The notes: generated by a model not told the origin, from the letters alone. 64,000 bases of DNA from Calidifontibacillus erzurumensis (GCF_013303125.1 NZ_JABTTE010000017.1:1-64000); one strand, 5' to 3'; counted from the first letter of the stretch, positions 16,358 through 26,351 are shown. Made by a program: numbers and translations.

Positions 16358-18787
16358 GTGAAAAAGATGAATCGTGATTGGATCAAACTTATGAAAAAAA
16401 TGTCAGCTACAAAAGATAAAAAAGGTATCGGAAAGCAAAATCCATCAAGTGTTCAAACGCAAATTGTGAAATACGGGCAGTCTGAATGGCAAACTCAAGG
16501 GGAACAGGTACCTGTACAACAAAGCAGTAGTTGGCAAGTTCAAGGAAACCAATCGCATTCCGGCCAAAACAGCGGGTATCAAAATCAAGAGTCCCAGAGC
16601 CATCATCAATATAGTGGGGATCATACTCAAGAGTCACAGTCGCATTTTCACCAAAACACTGGGTTGCAAAGCGAAGCTGTTCAAGCGTCCCCATATCAAA
16701 GCAGTGGGTTAGAAACTCAATTAACCCAAGCAATCCCACATCAAAATAATGGATTAGAAAATCAAGGGGCTCAGGCGTCCTTGCATCAAAACGATGGGTT
16801 GCAAATGCAAGAGGCTCATACATCCCAACATCAAAGCAGTGGGTTGGAAATGCAAGGGACTCAATTGTCCCCATATCAAAATAGTGGTTTACAAACTCAA
16901 GGAGTCCAAACGTCTCCACATCAAAATAATGGGTTTCAAAATCAAGGATTTAGCCAAAATAACGGTTGGCAAGCGCAAGGGACTCAATCGCAACTCCTAC
17001 AAAATGGTGGGAGTCAAACTCATGGGAACCAAACCTACCAAAATCGAAACAGCTATTTGCAAGCAAAAGGAAATCAATTTCCTCCTTACCAAAGTATTGG
17101 TTGGGGAAATGATGGAATTCATCAGAAGAAAAACGAGCAAAATGCCAGTGGACTACAAGGAGAAATGCAAAACAAACAATCACAAGGACAGTTCCAACAG
17201 AGTTCAGCAGTTACAAAAGGTGGACAAGGACAAACTAATTCAAATGGTCCAAAACTAACGGAACAAACGCAAAATCAAGCGTTTTCTACTGAAAACCTAG
17301 GTCCGTTAAATACAAATATTGTATCAAATGAGAACATCTTTCGATCCATTTATCAAGATTGCTCTGATGTCATCTTTCGCCCTTTTTTAATAGGCAAAGA
17401 AAAAGCGCTCCTTATATACATTGAAGGTATGACAAACATTGAAGAATTAGATACAAATGTGCTATGTCGGCTCATGGAAAGTTCAGAAAACGATGATACA
17501 ACAGATATCAGACATTTAATTCTGAAAAAAGTTTCAATTTCCAATGTAAGAGAAATTAAGACTTTTTCTGAAGCGATCCATGAAATTTCGTTAGGAAATC
17601 CTGTCATCATATTAGATCGGCAAAATATTGGCATATCTCTCGGACTTTCTAAGTGGGAAAAACGAGCAATTGAGCAGCCGGAAGCAGAAATGGTTGTAAA
17701 GGGACCGAGAGAAGGATTCGTTGAAACTTTAAGTGTAAATATATCTCTATTGCGTAGAAAAGTGAGAAGCCCAAGATTAAAAATCCAAATATTAGAGATT
17801 GGTCGTGCGACAAAAACAAATGTTGCAATTGTTTATTTAGAAGGAACGATTGACAAGACGTTAATTGAAGAAGCAAAAAATCGGCTAAGCAGGATTGATG
17901 TTGACGGAATTATAGACAGCGGAATGGTTGAACAATTTATTGAAGATAATCCGTATTCTCCTTTTCCGCAAGTATTAGAAACGGAAAGGCCGGATGTCGT
18001 CCTTGCTAACTTGCTTGAAGGACGTCTTGCCATACTTGTTGATGGTTCACCTTTCGTAATAGTTGTACCTATTTCTTTTTATTCTCTATTGCAAGCTGGT
18101 GAAGATTATTATACAAGATTTTTAATTGCTTCGGCTATTCGTTGGCTTCGCTATTTGTTTTTATTAATTTCTTTATTGTTTCCGTCTTTGTACGTGGCTG
18201 TCATTACATATCATCAAGAGATGATTCCAACAACTCTATTAATTAGTATGGCCGCTTCTCGTGAACAACTTCCATTTCCAGCGCTCGTTGAAGCGCTCAT
18301 TATGGAAGTAACGTTTGAAGCGCTTCGTGAAGCTGGATTAAGGCTTCCAAAACAAGTTGGTGCAGCGGTAAGCATTGTTGGGGCATTAGTAATTGGTGAA
18401 GCGGCAGTTTCGGCCGGAATTGTTTCAGCTCCGATGGTAATTGTCGTAGCGATTACAGGAATTGCTTCGTTCACAATTCCGCGTTATACTGCATCGATTT
18501 CACTTCGCATGCTCCGTTTTCCGATGATTATATTAGCCGGATCTTTAGGGCTGCTTGGCATTATGCTTGGCCTCATCATCATTATCATTCACTTGTGTAC
18601 ACTCCGTTCATTTGGACTCCCATATTTGAGTCCGATGGCTCCGATGAAAACGAAGGAATTTAAAGATGTGTTAATTCGTGCACCAATATGGAAGATGAAT
18701 ACAAGACCCCGGCTTACAGGATGGTTTAATAAATTTCGCCAATCTGCTGGGTTAAAACCTGACCCAAGAAAAGGTGGCGAAAAATAA
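16358..18787 (+). CDS. Spore germination receptor, A subunit, with Gln-rich repeat domain
   Basis: 809 residues from a GTG after GAGGA; an ATG nine bases on is an alternative. Residues from about 325 to the end are a GerA-family A subunit: a two-part cytoplasmic N-domain (SIYQDCSDVIFRPF..., LEGRLAILVDGSPFVIVVP), then hydrophobic helices from about residue 590. The first 320 residues are unusual: a basic start, then about ten copies of a 16-residue motif (HQNNGLENQGAQAS and variants), very rich in Gln, Asn, Ser and Gly. Most A subunits have only a short tail here; B. cereus GerIA is known to have a Gln-rich repetitive one. With B and C it forms a nutrient receptor in the spore inner membrane. 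Confidence 0.93.
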   Translation: MKKMNRDWIKLMKKMSATKDKKGIGKQNPSSVQTQIVKYGQSEWQTQGEQVPVQQSSSWQVQGNQSHSGQNSGYQNQESQSHHQYSGDHTQESQSHFHQNTGLQSEAVQASPYQSSGLETQLTQAIPHQNNGLENQGAQASLHQNDGLQMQEAHTSQHQSSGLEMQGTQLSPYQNSGLQTQGVQTSPHQNNGFQNQGFSQNNGWQAQGTQSQLLQNGGSQTHGNQTYQNRNSYLQAKGNQFPPYQSIGWGNDGIHQKKNEQNASGLQGEMQNKQSQGQFQQSSAVTKGGQGQTNSNGPKLTEQTQNQAFSTENLGPLNTNIVSNENIFRSIYQDCSDVIFRPFLIGKEKALLIYIEGMTNIEELDTNVLCRLMESSENDDTTDIRHLILKKVSISNVREIKTFSEAIHEISLGNPVIILDRQNIGISLGLSKWEKRAIEQPEAEMVVKGPREGFVETLSVNISLLRRKVRSPRLKIQILEIGRATKTNVAIVYLEGTIDKTLIEEAKNRLSRIDVDGIIDSGMVEQFIEDNPYSPFPQVLETERPDVVLANLLEGRLAILVDGSPFVIVVPISFYSLLQAGEDYYTRFLIASAIRWLRYLFLLISLLFPSLYVAVITYHQEMIPTTLLISMAASREQLPFPALVEALIMEVTFEALREAGLRLPKQVGAAVSIVGALVIGEAAVSAGIVSAPMVIVVAITGIASFTIPRYTASISLRMLRFPMIILAGSLGLLGIMLGLIIIIIHLCTLRSFGLPYLSPMAPMKTKEFKDVLIRAPIWKMNTRPRLTGWFNKFRQSAGLKPDPRKGGEK
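16610..17000 (+). repeat. 48-bp coding tandem repeat in the germination A-subunit gene
   Basis: Inside the gene, units of about 48 bp (16 codons) follow one another, each with CATCAAAAY, GGGTTR and CAAG... motifs coding for HQNxGLxxQG. The repeat number could change by slippage without shifting the frame. Confidence 0.75.
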
Positions 18788-18823
18788 CACGAAATGCCTT
18801 TCATAGGTAAGAGGTGAACCTGC

Positions 18824-19987
18824 ATGATTGAAAAAGGAAGAATTAGCGCCCGACAAATGGCAATTATGATGAATCAAACAATCTTGGCGACTGCACTATT
18901 ATTAGTCCCAGCCATTACTGGAAAATTTGCCAAGCAAGATATGTGGATTTCACCGTTATGGGCATCAACCGTTGGTTTTCTAACTGTTTATATTACAAAT
19001 CAATTGCATAACCTCTATCCTAGGAAGACTGTTATCGAATATAGTCAAAATATTGTCGGAGCTTTTTTCGGAAAAGCAATAGGGGTGCTTTATATATGTT
19101 TCTATATCCACATCAATGCAATTGTTTTGAGGGAGTACGGAGAGTTTGTTGTCGGAACTTTCCTAACCCGAACGCCTATGATATTTATCATCGGAGCGAT
19201 GACGTTGGTTTGTGCTTATGCGGTTCGAAGCGGACTTGAAGTAATCGCCAGAACAGCGGAAATAGTCGTTCCGGTTGTAATTTTATTATTTTTGACTACG
19301 AGTATTTTACTAATTCCGGAGTTAAATATTAATAAAATGTTGCCAATCATGGATAGAGGGATTGGGCCCTCTTTGATGGGAGCGACCATCCCTGCTTCTT
19401 GGTTTAGTGAGTATTTTGTTATTGCTTTCTTGCTTCCTTTTTTAGTTGATCAACAAAAGAGCTTTAAATGGAGCATTCTTTCAGTTTTGTCAGTTTTGTT
19501 TATGATGTTCATTACTAATATATTTACACTCTTATTGTTAGGAAATATAACAGCTAAATTTGTTTATCCGGTGATGAGTGCGATCCGTTATATTAGCATT
19601 GCTGAGTTTCTCCAGCATTTGGAGTCAATCGTAATGGGTGTTTGGGTCGCAGGAACGTATATAAAAATTTCGGTCTTTTATTATGCAACTGTCCTTGGCA
19701 CGGCCCAATTACTGAATTTATCTGATTACCGGCCGCTTGTTTTACCAATTGGCTTGTTATTAGTCATTGTCTCTATATGGTCAATGCCTGATTTGTCAAG
19801 CTTGTCACATTTTCTAGGAACTACAGGAGTTTTTTATTTAACTTCCATTCAAACCGGCATTCCTATTTTACTATTATTGATTGCGTTAGTTAGAAAAAAA
19901 ATCCAAAAAATTAAGTCGAGCAATGATCAGAATTTAAAAAGTGAGCAGCCATCAGTAGGTCTAGAAAGCGGGAATGCTAATGAATAA
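18824..19987 (+). CDS. Spore germination receptor, B subunit (permease-like)
   Basis: 387 residues, about ten membrane helices. It starts MIEKGRISARQMAIMMNQT, the usual opening of GerAB/GerKB endospore-germination permeases of the APC superfamily. This subunit is thought to bind the nutrient germinant. The gene follows the A subunit by 36 bases and overlaps the C subunit by 8. RBS AGAGGTG. Confidence 0.93.
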   Translation: MIEKGRISARQMAIMMNQTILATALLLVPAITGKFAKQDMWISPLWASTVGFLTVYITNQLHNLYPRKTVIEYSQNIVGAFFGKAIGVLYICFYIHINAIVLREYGEFVVGTFLTRTPMIFIIGAMTLVCAYAVRSGLEVIARTAEIVVPVVILLFLTTSILLIPELNINKMLPIMDRGIGPSLMGATIPASWFSEYFVIAFLLPFLVDQQKSFKWSILSVLSVLFMMFITNIFTLLLLGNITAKFVYPVMSAIRYISIAEFLQHLESIVMGVWVAGTYIKISVFYYATVLGTAQLLNLSDYRPLVLPIGLLLVIVSIWSMPDLSSLSHFLGTTGVFYLTSIQTGIPILLLLIALVRKKIQKIKSSNDQNLKSEQPSVGLESGNANE

Positions 19988-21161
19988 GCGAGGGTTTAAA
20001 TTAACTGCAACTTTAATAATTTGTTCATTAACACTTCTTCTAAGCGGTTGTTGGGATCGCGTTGAAGTAAATGATTTAGGGCTTGTTCTCGCAGTTGGAC
20101 TAGATAAAGCAGAAAACGGAGAAATTGAGGTAGCAATACAGCTTGCGATACCTAGTCGAATGGGGGGAGGACAAGGAGGAGGACAAATAGAAGGAGATCC
20201 AACTACCGTAGAAAAGATGACAGGAAGATCAGTTTTTGATGCTTTATCAAAGCTGCAAGCAAGTATATCTCGGAGAATTTTTTGGGGTCATAACCGGGTT
20301 ATTTTCATCGGTGAAGAGTTAGCAAAAGAAGGTATTCAAAAACATCTTGATTATTTTTCCCGTGATCCGGATCCAAGGATTCGAGCCAATGTATTTGTTA
20401 GTGAGGGGAAGGCGACTGATATATTGAAGGTCATTCCTGATTTTGATAAAAGCTCTGCGGAAGTTGCAAGAGAACTTGCAAATTTTCAAGTCGGTATGAA
20501 TGTAACGTTGAAAGATTTGTTAGAGATGTTAACTAGTGATGTTAATACAGCTGCACTTCCATTAATTGAAGTGGATAAGGCCGAACAAGGTAAAGGTGGA
20601 TTAAGAGTAAATGGGACCGCTATTTTTAAACGAGATAAAATGGTTGGAAAAATTGGTCCGGAATTAACAAGGGGCTTGCTTTGGATTAGGGATGAAATTC
20701 GCTTGGCTGCTGTCTTAGTTGAACCGGAAGATACAGAGGGAGGACAGGTTGTCTTTAATCTCCTCCGATCACATACTGAGTTGATTCCGAAAATAGATAA
20801 GAACGGAAATCTAAAGATGACATTAAAAGTTACAACAGAAGACGATGTTGTAGAAAATGAAACAAAATTAAATTTATTGAATGCAAAATTGGTTAATAAG
20901 CTGCAAAAACAGTTGGAAAACAGAATTAAAGAGCGGATTCAAGACACACTTGAAGAAGTGCAGAAAAATTTAAAAGTTGATGTGTTTGGATTTGGGCAAG
21001 CTTTTTACCGTGCCTATCCTAAACAGTGGGCAAATTTAAAAGAAAATTGGGATGAGGTTTTTCCGGAAGTTGAAGTTGACATCGATGTGAAAGCATATAT
21101 AAAAAGAACGGGAGTTTCAACTACACCACAAGGAGTACCAGAAAAAGAGGTGAAAAATTAA
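19980..21161 (+). CDS. Spore germination receptor, C subunit (lipoprotein)
   Basis: 393 residues from the ATG at 19980. The signal peptide ends in LLLSGCW, so Cys is lipidated after cleavage; GerD- and receptor-linked C subunits need this for function. The motifs DRVEVNDLGLVLAVGLDK and ISRRIFWGHNRVIFIGEELAKEG are typical of the GerAC family, and the C-terminal helical domain fits. A Gly-rich loop (MGGGQGGGQIEGD) is near residue 60. It overlaps the B gene at the front, and its stop overlaps the next start by 1 base (TAATG). Confidence 0.95.
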   Translation: MNKRGFKLTATLIICSLTLLLSGCWDRVEVNDLGLVLAVGLDKAENGEIEVAIQLAIPSRMGGGQGGGQIEGDPTTVEKMTGRSVFDALSKLQASISRRIFWGHNRVIFIGEELAKEGIQKHLDYFSRDPDPRIRANVFVSEGKATDILKVIPDFDKSSAEVARELANFQVGMNVTLKDLLEMLTSDVNTAALPLIEVDKAEQGKGGLRVNGTAIFKRDKMVGKIGPELTRGLLWIRDEIRLAAVLVEPEDTEGGQVVFNLLRSHTELIPKIDKNGNLKMTLKVTTEDDVVENETKLNLLNAKLVNKLQKQLENRIKERIQDTLEEVQKNLKVDVFGFGQAFYRAYPKQWANLKENWDEVFPEVEVDIDVKAYIKRTGVSTTPQGVPEKEVKN

Positions 21162-21388
21162 TGAAGATTCTTTCAGCTGTTGGTGTTTTGTTCGTTGTGA
21201 TTCTAATGGCTCTCTATGAGTGGCCAAAAATGGACAAGAATCAAGTGAAAGAAAAATGTGCTTTTGCCCTACTTGCATTGACAGGATGGGTGCTCTCCGT
21301 CCTGCTCATTTACTTTCCAGATATGCCAGGGCCAACCCAATTGATTGAATTTATTTTCAAACCACTTGGAAAATTTCTTGAACATTAA
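21161..21388 (+). CDS. Small D-type subunit of the germination operon
   Basis: 75 residues with two hydrophobic helices (ILSAVGVLFVVILMALYEW and CAFALLALTGWVLSVLLIYF). It begins inside the stop of the C-subunit gene, so it is translationally coupled. Small two-helix D proteins are known in some ger operons of Bacillus, where they modulate receptor activity. The length, topology and position here match. Confidence 0.8.
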   Translation: MKILSAVGVLFVVILMALYEWPKMDKNQVKEKCAFALLALTGWVLSVLLIYFPDMPGPTQLIEFIFKPLGKFLEH

Positions 21389-21495
21389 ATGGATATTGCT
21401 TAATAGTGGTCTCCTGTTTTCTTAAGTGGTGAGATATATAGATGGCTTTAAAGACACCGCCACGGCATTTTGAATAAGAAAGGAGAAACCATGAA

Positions 21496-22608
21496 ATGAT
21501 AGAAAAAGGAAAAATTTCTTCTTTGCAATTGGGGATGATGTTATATCCGACAATTATTGCAACAGCAATATTTACTTTTCCAGCTGATATTGCGAAAATT
21601 GCTAAAAATGGTTTATGGCTTTCTCCAATTATTTCGTCGCTCGTTGGGTTTCTAGTGATTTTTATTGCCATTCGGCTGTATAAATTTTTTCCGAAGCAAA
21701 CGGTCATCCAATATAGCGAAAAAATTCTTGGCAAGTTTTTTGGAAAAGCACTTGGTGTACTATTCGTGTTCACCTTATTTGTAGCAGATGGAACATCTTT
21801 AAGACAATTTACAGAACTTTCAACAGGCATCTTTCTTTTACGAACACCGATGATTGTGACGGCTGGCGGATTGCTTCTTGTATGCGGTTTTGCTGTGAGG
21901 GCTGGTTTAGAAGTGGTTGCACGGTCGACACAAATTTTATTGCCGATTTATGTGTTATCTCTAGTTTTGATTATAATCTTGATCATTCCTGAATATAATT
22001 TGGAGAATTTATTCCCAATTTTGGAAAATGGTTTCTTTTCAACTGTAAAAGCAGCGGTAGTAAAACAAACGATGTTTACGCTTTTCTTTTTAACTGCCTT
22101 TTTGTTGCCATTCGTTTCAGATACAGAAAATGTAATGAAGTGGAATTGTATTTCTATATGTTTAGTTACGGGAACGCTAGTATTTATTAATTTAACAGTG
22201 CTCTTATTATTTGGTGAAAATGTTAGTTATTTTACATATCCTTTTTTAAGTGCTTCCAGGTATGTTCGTATCGGTGATTTTTTGGAACAACTTGAATCCA
22301 TTGTGTTTGCCCTTTGGGTGGCCGGTACATTTGTTAAAATAGCTGTTCAGTATTATGTTACAGCACTGGCCACTGCTCAACTTTTAGGACTTTCATCTGT
22401 GAAACCAGTCATTTTTCCGATTGGACCAATAATTTTTATATTTAGTATTTGGGGAATACCTAACTTTACATTTTTGACAGACTATATGGGAAATGCGATC
22501 CCTTATTTTTCATTTTCTATGTTAGTTGTAATTCCTCTTATGCTTCTAGTAATAGCAATCGTTCGGAAAAAAATTAGTTCTAAAAAGGCTGATGCAATGA
22601 AAATATAG
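21496..22608 (+). CDS. Second spore germination B subunit in the same cluster
   Basis: 370 residues, similar in plan to the B subunit at 18824 (MIEKGKISSLQLGMMLYPT; AVRAGLEVVARSTQ; YVRIGDFLEQLESIVFALW). It is the same endospore-germination permease family, about ten helices. It follows the D gene by 107 bases with its own ribosome site (AAAGGAG). A second B subunit may pair with the same A and C proteins and give the receptor a different nutrient preference, as described for alternative B subunits in B. megaterium. Confidence 0.92.
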   Translation: MIEKGKISSLQLGMMLYPTIIATAIFTFPADIAKIAKNGLWLSPIISSLVGFLVIFIAIRLYKFFPKQTVIQYSEKILGKFFGKALGVLFVFTLFVADGTSLRQFTELSTGIFLLRTPMIVTAGGLLLVCGFAVRAGLEVVARSTQILLPIYVLSLVLIIILIIPEYNLENLFPILENGFFSTVKAAVVKQTMFTLFFLTAFLLPFVSDTENVMKWNCISICLVTGTLVFINLTVLLLFGENVSYFTYPFLSASRYVRIGDFLEQLESIVFALWVAGTFVKIAVQYYVTALATAQLLGLSSVKPVIFPIGPIIFIFSIWGIPNFTFLTDYMGNAIPYFSFSMLVVIPLMLLVIAIVRKKISSKKADAMKI

Positions 22609-22796
22609 ATTGGGATTTTTGGTTGATTAAAAAGAGGGGGTTGAGGTATTTGCCAACTTCCTCTGGTAATATCAGGGTTCCTGTACTGGGATAATGAAAA
22701 AAATAAACTGAATATAGTATAATTTTAGAAAATAAAATTGTAGCGAATTTTGTAAAATAATATCTAATTCCCTTTGGACAAGCTGCGGTGGTTTTA

Positions 22797-24419
22797 ATGA
22801 TGGTATTACTAAAAAAACTAAAACTCCAATATCGAATTTCTATAATTGTTGTCTCTCTTATTTTCACTATTATTATATTAGCAAGTTTACTATTTTATTA
22901 TATTCTATCTAGGTCGGTAGAAAAGGAACTGGGGGAACGGGCGCTTTATGTTGCTTCAATTGTGGCAGCGATGCCGGAAATACGCGAAGCATTTAAAACA
23001 GAGGAGCCGTGGACGATTATACAGCCTGAAGTTGAAAGAATTAGAATTGTAACAGGGGCTGAATATATTGTTGTTGGAAATAAGGATGGAATCCGTTATT
23101 CCCACCCGATACCGGAAAGAATTGGGAAAGAAATGGTTGGCGGTGATAATGCGAGAGCTCTTTTTTTTGGACAGTCTTATGTTTCGAAAGCAAAAGGATC
23201 CCTTGGTCCAGCCCTTCGTGGAAAGGTTCCAATAAAAGATGAAAATGGCAACATTATTGGCGTTGTCTCTGTAGGTTTTATGATGGCTGATATTCGTCAG
23301 ACGATTCAAGAATACAGTATTTACATTATTTGGGTCGCTTTTTTCAGTTTGTTGATTGGAGTGACAGGGTCGATATACCTTGCCAGAAGCATAAAAAAGA
23401 TTATTCATGGCCTAGAGCCGGAAGAAATTTCAGCATTATATACGGAACGCAATGCGGTTATTGAATCAGTCCGTGAAGGAATTATTGTAATTAATAAACA
23501 AGGAAACATTATTTTAGCTAACCGGGAGGCTTACAATATTCTTTCTCTAGGAGAGAAAGATGTGATCGGGAGATATTTACTTAATGTTATTCCAAATGCA
23601 TCTATGCTCAAAATATTAACGACTGGAGAGAAACAATTAAATATTCAAATTAACTTAAATGGGAAAATAATAATAGCTAACCAACTTCCAGTCATTGTTA
23701 ACAATGAAGTAATTGGCGCTGTTTCCAGCTTCCGTTTAAAATCAGAAATTGATCAATTAACGGAGGAACTCTCCCAAGTCAAAAGATATACAGAAGCTCT
23801 CCGCGCCCAAACTCATGAGTTTCATAATCTTCTATATACGATATCAGGGTTAATACAACTTGAATCTTATGATGAGGCTTTAGAGCTTATTCATAATGAA
23901 ACAACGATACATCGGGATGTTGTTCAATTTATAATGAAAAAATTAAGTGATCCATGGTTGGGAGGCATTATATTAGGATTCTATAATCGTGCTAGAGAAT
24001 TAAAAATTGATTTTATCGTGGATCGTGAAAGTAGTTTAAAAGAGCTGCCGAAACATATCGATCAAAGTTATTTTGTTTCTATTCTCGGCAACTTAATGAC
24101 GAATGCTTTTGAAGCGGTAGAAAAAAATAAGCCGGGAAATAAAAAAGTTCGGTTGTTTATTACAGATTATGGTGATGATGTGTTAATTGAAGTAGAGGAT
24201 TCAGGAACAGGAATTGCTGATCATTTAATGCCAAATATTTTTAAAAGAGGCTTTTCAACAAAGCAAGGTGGCAACCGTGGGTATGGCCTTGCACAAGTAA
24301 AGAAATTAGTTGATGAATTAAATGGAACTGTTGCCATTGAAAAAGGTGATTTAGATGGAGCTCTCTTCATAATAGCCATTCCGAAAGAAAGGTGTGATGA
24401 TTATGTCAAAACTGGTTGA
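22797..24419 (+). CDS. Sensor histidine kinase of the CitA/DcuS family
   Basis: 540 residues from the ATG at 22797; GTG at 22788 is possible. Helix 1 is at residues 13-37, an extracytoplasmic sCache-type sensor at about 40-170 (PEIREAF, GIRYSHP, SVGFMMAD), helix 2 at about 173-195, a PAS domain at about 215-310, the H-box ALRAQTHEFHNLLYTISGL with His340, and an ATPase domain with N box (LGNLMTNAFEAV), DSGTGI and GNRGYGLAQV. Members sense citrate or C4-dicarboxylates. Its end overlaps the regulator gene, and tctCBA follows, so it probably senses the substrate of that transporter. Confidence 0.92.
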   Translation: MMVLLKKLKLQYRISIIVVSLIFTIIILASLLFYYILSRSVEKELGERALYVASIVAAMPEIREAFKTEEPWTIIQPEVERIRIVTGAEYIVVGNKDGIRYSHPIPERIGKEMVGGDNARALFFGQSYVSKAKGSLGPALRGKVPIKDENGNIIGVVSVGFMMADIRQTIQEYSIYIIWVAFFSLLIGVTGSIYLARSIKKIIHGLEPEEISALYTERNAVIESVREGIIVINKQGNIILANREAYNILSLGEKDVIGRYLLNVIPNASMLKILTTGEKQLNIQINLNGKIIIANQLPVIVNNEVIGAVSSFRLKSEIDQLTEELSQVKRYTEALRAQTHEFHNLLYTISGLIQLESYDEALELIHNETTIHRDVVQFIMKKLSDPWLGGIILGFYNRARELKIDFIVDRESSLKELPKHIDQSYFVSILGNLMTNAFEAVEKNKPGNKKVRLFITDYGDDVLIEVEDSGTGIADHLMPNIFKRGFSTKQGGNRGYGLAQVKKLVDELNGTVAIEKGDLDGALFIIAIPKERCDDYVKTG

Positions 24420-25095
24420 GGTACTTATCGTCGAAGATGATCCGCGCATTGCCGAAATTAATCGCCGCTTCACGGAAAAAATAGAAGGCTTTAAAGTCAT
24501 CGCAACAGCAACAACAGGTGAGGAAGCAAAGGAATGGTTGGAAGTTGTTCAGCCAAATCTTGTTTTACTTGATGTCTATTTGCCTGACATGAAAGGGATT
24601 GAATTGATTAAGTATATTCGCAAGAATTTTTATGAAATTGATGTAATTATGATTACCGCAGCTTCTGAGGTGGATGTTGTTCGCCATGCGCTCCGCGGAG
24701 GAGTCGTTGATTATATTGTAAAACCGTTAACGTTTGAACGTTTTAAAGAGAGTCTTGTAAACTATAAAAATAAAATTGAAAAGCTTCAGAAAAACGAAAA
24801 ATTATCTCCAGAACTGATTGAGAGTTTATGGAATCGGCAGAGTAATGGAAAAACGGTTGAAAATCAAAGTCCAAAAGGGATCGATCCATTAACACTCGAT
24901 AAAATTTTAAAGTATATTGATACAATTGGAGAATCCGGAATTACTGCAGAAGTTTTAAGTAAAAACACAGGCATCAGCCGATCTACAGCGAGACGTTATT
25001 TGGAATATTTAGTTTCGCAAAGAAAAATTTATGCAGAGCTCGTTTATGGGAATGTTGGACGTCCGGAAAGGAGGTATTTTCTTACCCTTCCGTGA
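24403..25095 (+). CDS. Response regulator of the CitB/CitT/DcuR family
   Basis: 230 residues from the ATG at 24403, eight bases after AAAGGTG. The receiver domain has acidic residues ED at 11-12, the phospho-acceptor Asp57 in LLDVYLPDM, Thr in MITAASE, and Lys in YIVKPL. A C-terminal winged-helix domain (ITAEVLSKNTGISRSTARRYL, then GRPERRYFL) matches the regulators that pair with CitA/DcuS kinases. It overlaps the kinase gene by 17 bases. The likely target is the tctCBA operon 160 bases downstream. Confidence 0.93.
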   Translation: MSKLVEVLIVEDDPRIAEINRRFTEKIEGFKVIATATTGEEAKEWLEVVQPNLVLLDVYLPDMKGIELIKYIRKNFYEIDVIMITAASEVDVVRHALRGGVVDYIVKPLTFERFKESLVNYKNKIEKLQKNEKLSPELIESLWNRQSNGKTVENQSPKGIDPLTLDKILKYIDTIGESGITAEVLSKNTGISRSTARRYLEYLVSQRKIYAELVYGNVGRPERRYFLTLP

Positions 25096-25180
25096 TTTTT
25101 ATGAACAAAATGCAAATAATGATCTTTATATAACTTATGAACAAATACTTCTAATATAAATAATGTTCTGATAATTTTGA

Positions 25181-25208
25181 GACAGCGCTTACACCGCTGT
25201 CTTTTTTT
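25181..25208 (+). terminator. Terminator of the two-component operon
   Basis: GACAGCG pairs with CGCTGTC, followed by seven T. It separates the regulator genes from tctC. Confidence 0.85.
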
Positions 25209-25255
25209 AATGATAAAAAATAGACTGCAAAACTAGTAAAAAGGGAGGATTCATT

Positions 25256-26287
25256 GTGAAAATGAAAAAGTTAGCTTCAATATTTCTTTCCGGCGTGTTA
25301 GCCCTTAGTTTGGCTGCTTGTGGTAGCGGAGGAGAAAAAGCAAGCACAAGCTCAAAAAGTGAGGGTACTTCCGGCTATCCGGAAAAACCTATTACAATCG
25401 TTGCTCCATCAGGTGCAGGTGGGGGTTGGGATTTAACTGCCCGTGCGGTTGCTAAAGTTCTTACAGAAACAAAATTAGTAGACCAAACGATTACTGTTGA
25501 AAACAAACCGGGCGGGGGCGGCGCCGTTTTTATGGCGGAATATGCAACAAAGGATAAAAATAATCCTTATCGGTTAAGTATTTGGTCACCGCCAATTTTA
25601 ATCAATAATGACAAAAAAGAAGGAAACAGCCCTTATGGATTTAGAGATACTACTCCGCTAGCTCAATTAACTCGCGATTATGGTGCGATCGTAGTCAATG
25701 CGGATTCTCCGTTTCAAGATTTAAAATCCGCGCTCGATGCCATTAAGGCTGACCCAACAAAGGTAACGGTTGCAGGTGGTTCTGCACCAGGATCCATGGA
25801 CCATTTAGTGGCTATTTTACCTGCATTTAAGTACGGAATCGATCCAAAAGTAGTTAAATACGTCTCATATGATGGTGGAGGAGAAGCAATTGCGGCTCTC
25901 CTTGGCGGCAATGCCGATTTAATTGCAACGGATGCTTCAGCGATTGGCGAGTATGTCAAGGCTGGAAAAGTTCGTGTACTTGCTGTTAGTTCAACCGAAC
26001 GCTTAGGTGGGGAATTGGCAGATGTTCCTACATTTAAAGAGTTAGGAATTGATGCAGAGTTTACGATTTGGCGAGGAATTTTCGGTCCAAAGGAAATGAA
26101 GGAAAACGAAGTGGCTTATTGGAACGAAACGTTAAAAGCATTAACAGAAAGTGAAGCATGGATAAAAGAACTTGAAGCCAATGGTTGGCAAAGTGAATAC
26201 AAAAATTCCGAGGATTTTAAAAAGTTCTTAGAAGAACAAGATCAATTAATTATTGAATTATTAACAGCACTTGGAATGGCTAAGTAA
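25256..26287 (+). CDS. tctC: Tripartite tricarboxylate transporter, substrate-binding protein TctC
   Basis: 343 residues, GTG start seven bases after GGGAGG. Lipoprotein signal ending in SLAAC. The mature protein has the Bug/TctC fold: YPEKPITIVAPSGAGGGWD, VENKPGGGGAVFMAEYA, VAGGSAPGSMDHLV and GKVRVLAVSSTERL. It captures the carboxylate outside the membrane and hands it to TctAB. In Gram-positives such proteins are lipid-anchored, as here. Its position behind a CitA/DcuS-type kinase points to citrate or a related tricarboxylate. Confidence 0.92.
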   Translation: MKMKKLASIFLSGVLALSLAACGSGGEKASTSSKSEGTSGYPEKPITIVAPSGAGGGWDLTARAVAKVLTETKLVDQTITVENKPGGGGAVFMAEYATKDKNNPYRLSIWSPPILINNDKKEGNSPYGFRDTTPLAQLTRDYGAIVVNADSPFQDLKSALDAIKADPTKVTVAGGSAPGSMDHLVAILPAFKYGIDPKVVKYVSYDGGGEAIAALLGGNADLIATDASAIGEYVKAGKVRVLAVSSTERLGGELADVPTFKELGIDAEFTIWRGIFGPKEMKENEVAYWNETLKALTESEAWIKELEANGWQSEYKNSEDFKKFLEEQDQLIIELLTALGMAK

Positions 26288-26351
26288 AGTGTTGGAAATG
26301 GAGAAGGGAGTGTCTCTTCTCCATATTTTTCATCGGAGGTGAGGAAAGTAT

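Noticed and set aside
16407-17183. Antisense open frames (up to 170 codons) opposite the germination A-subunit gene
   Set aside because: They mirror the Gln-rich repeat; the peptide is an artefact of the repeated codons on the sense strand.
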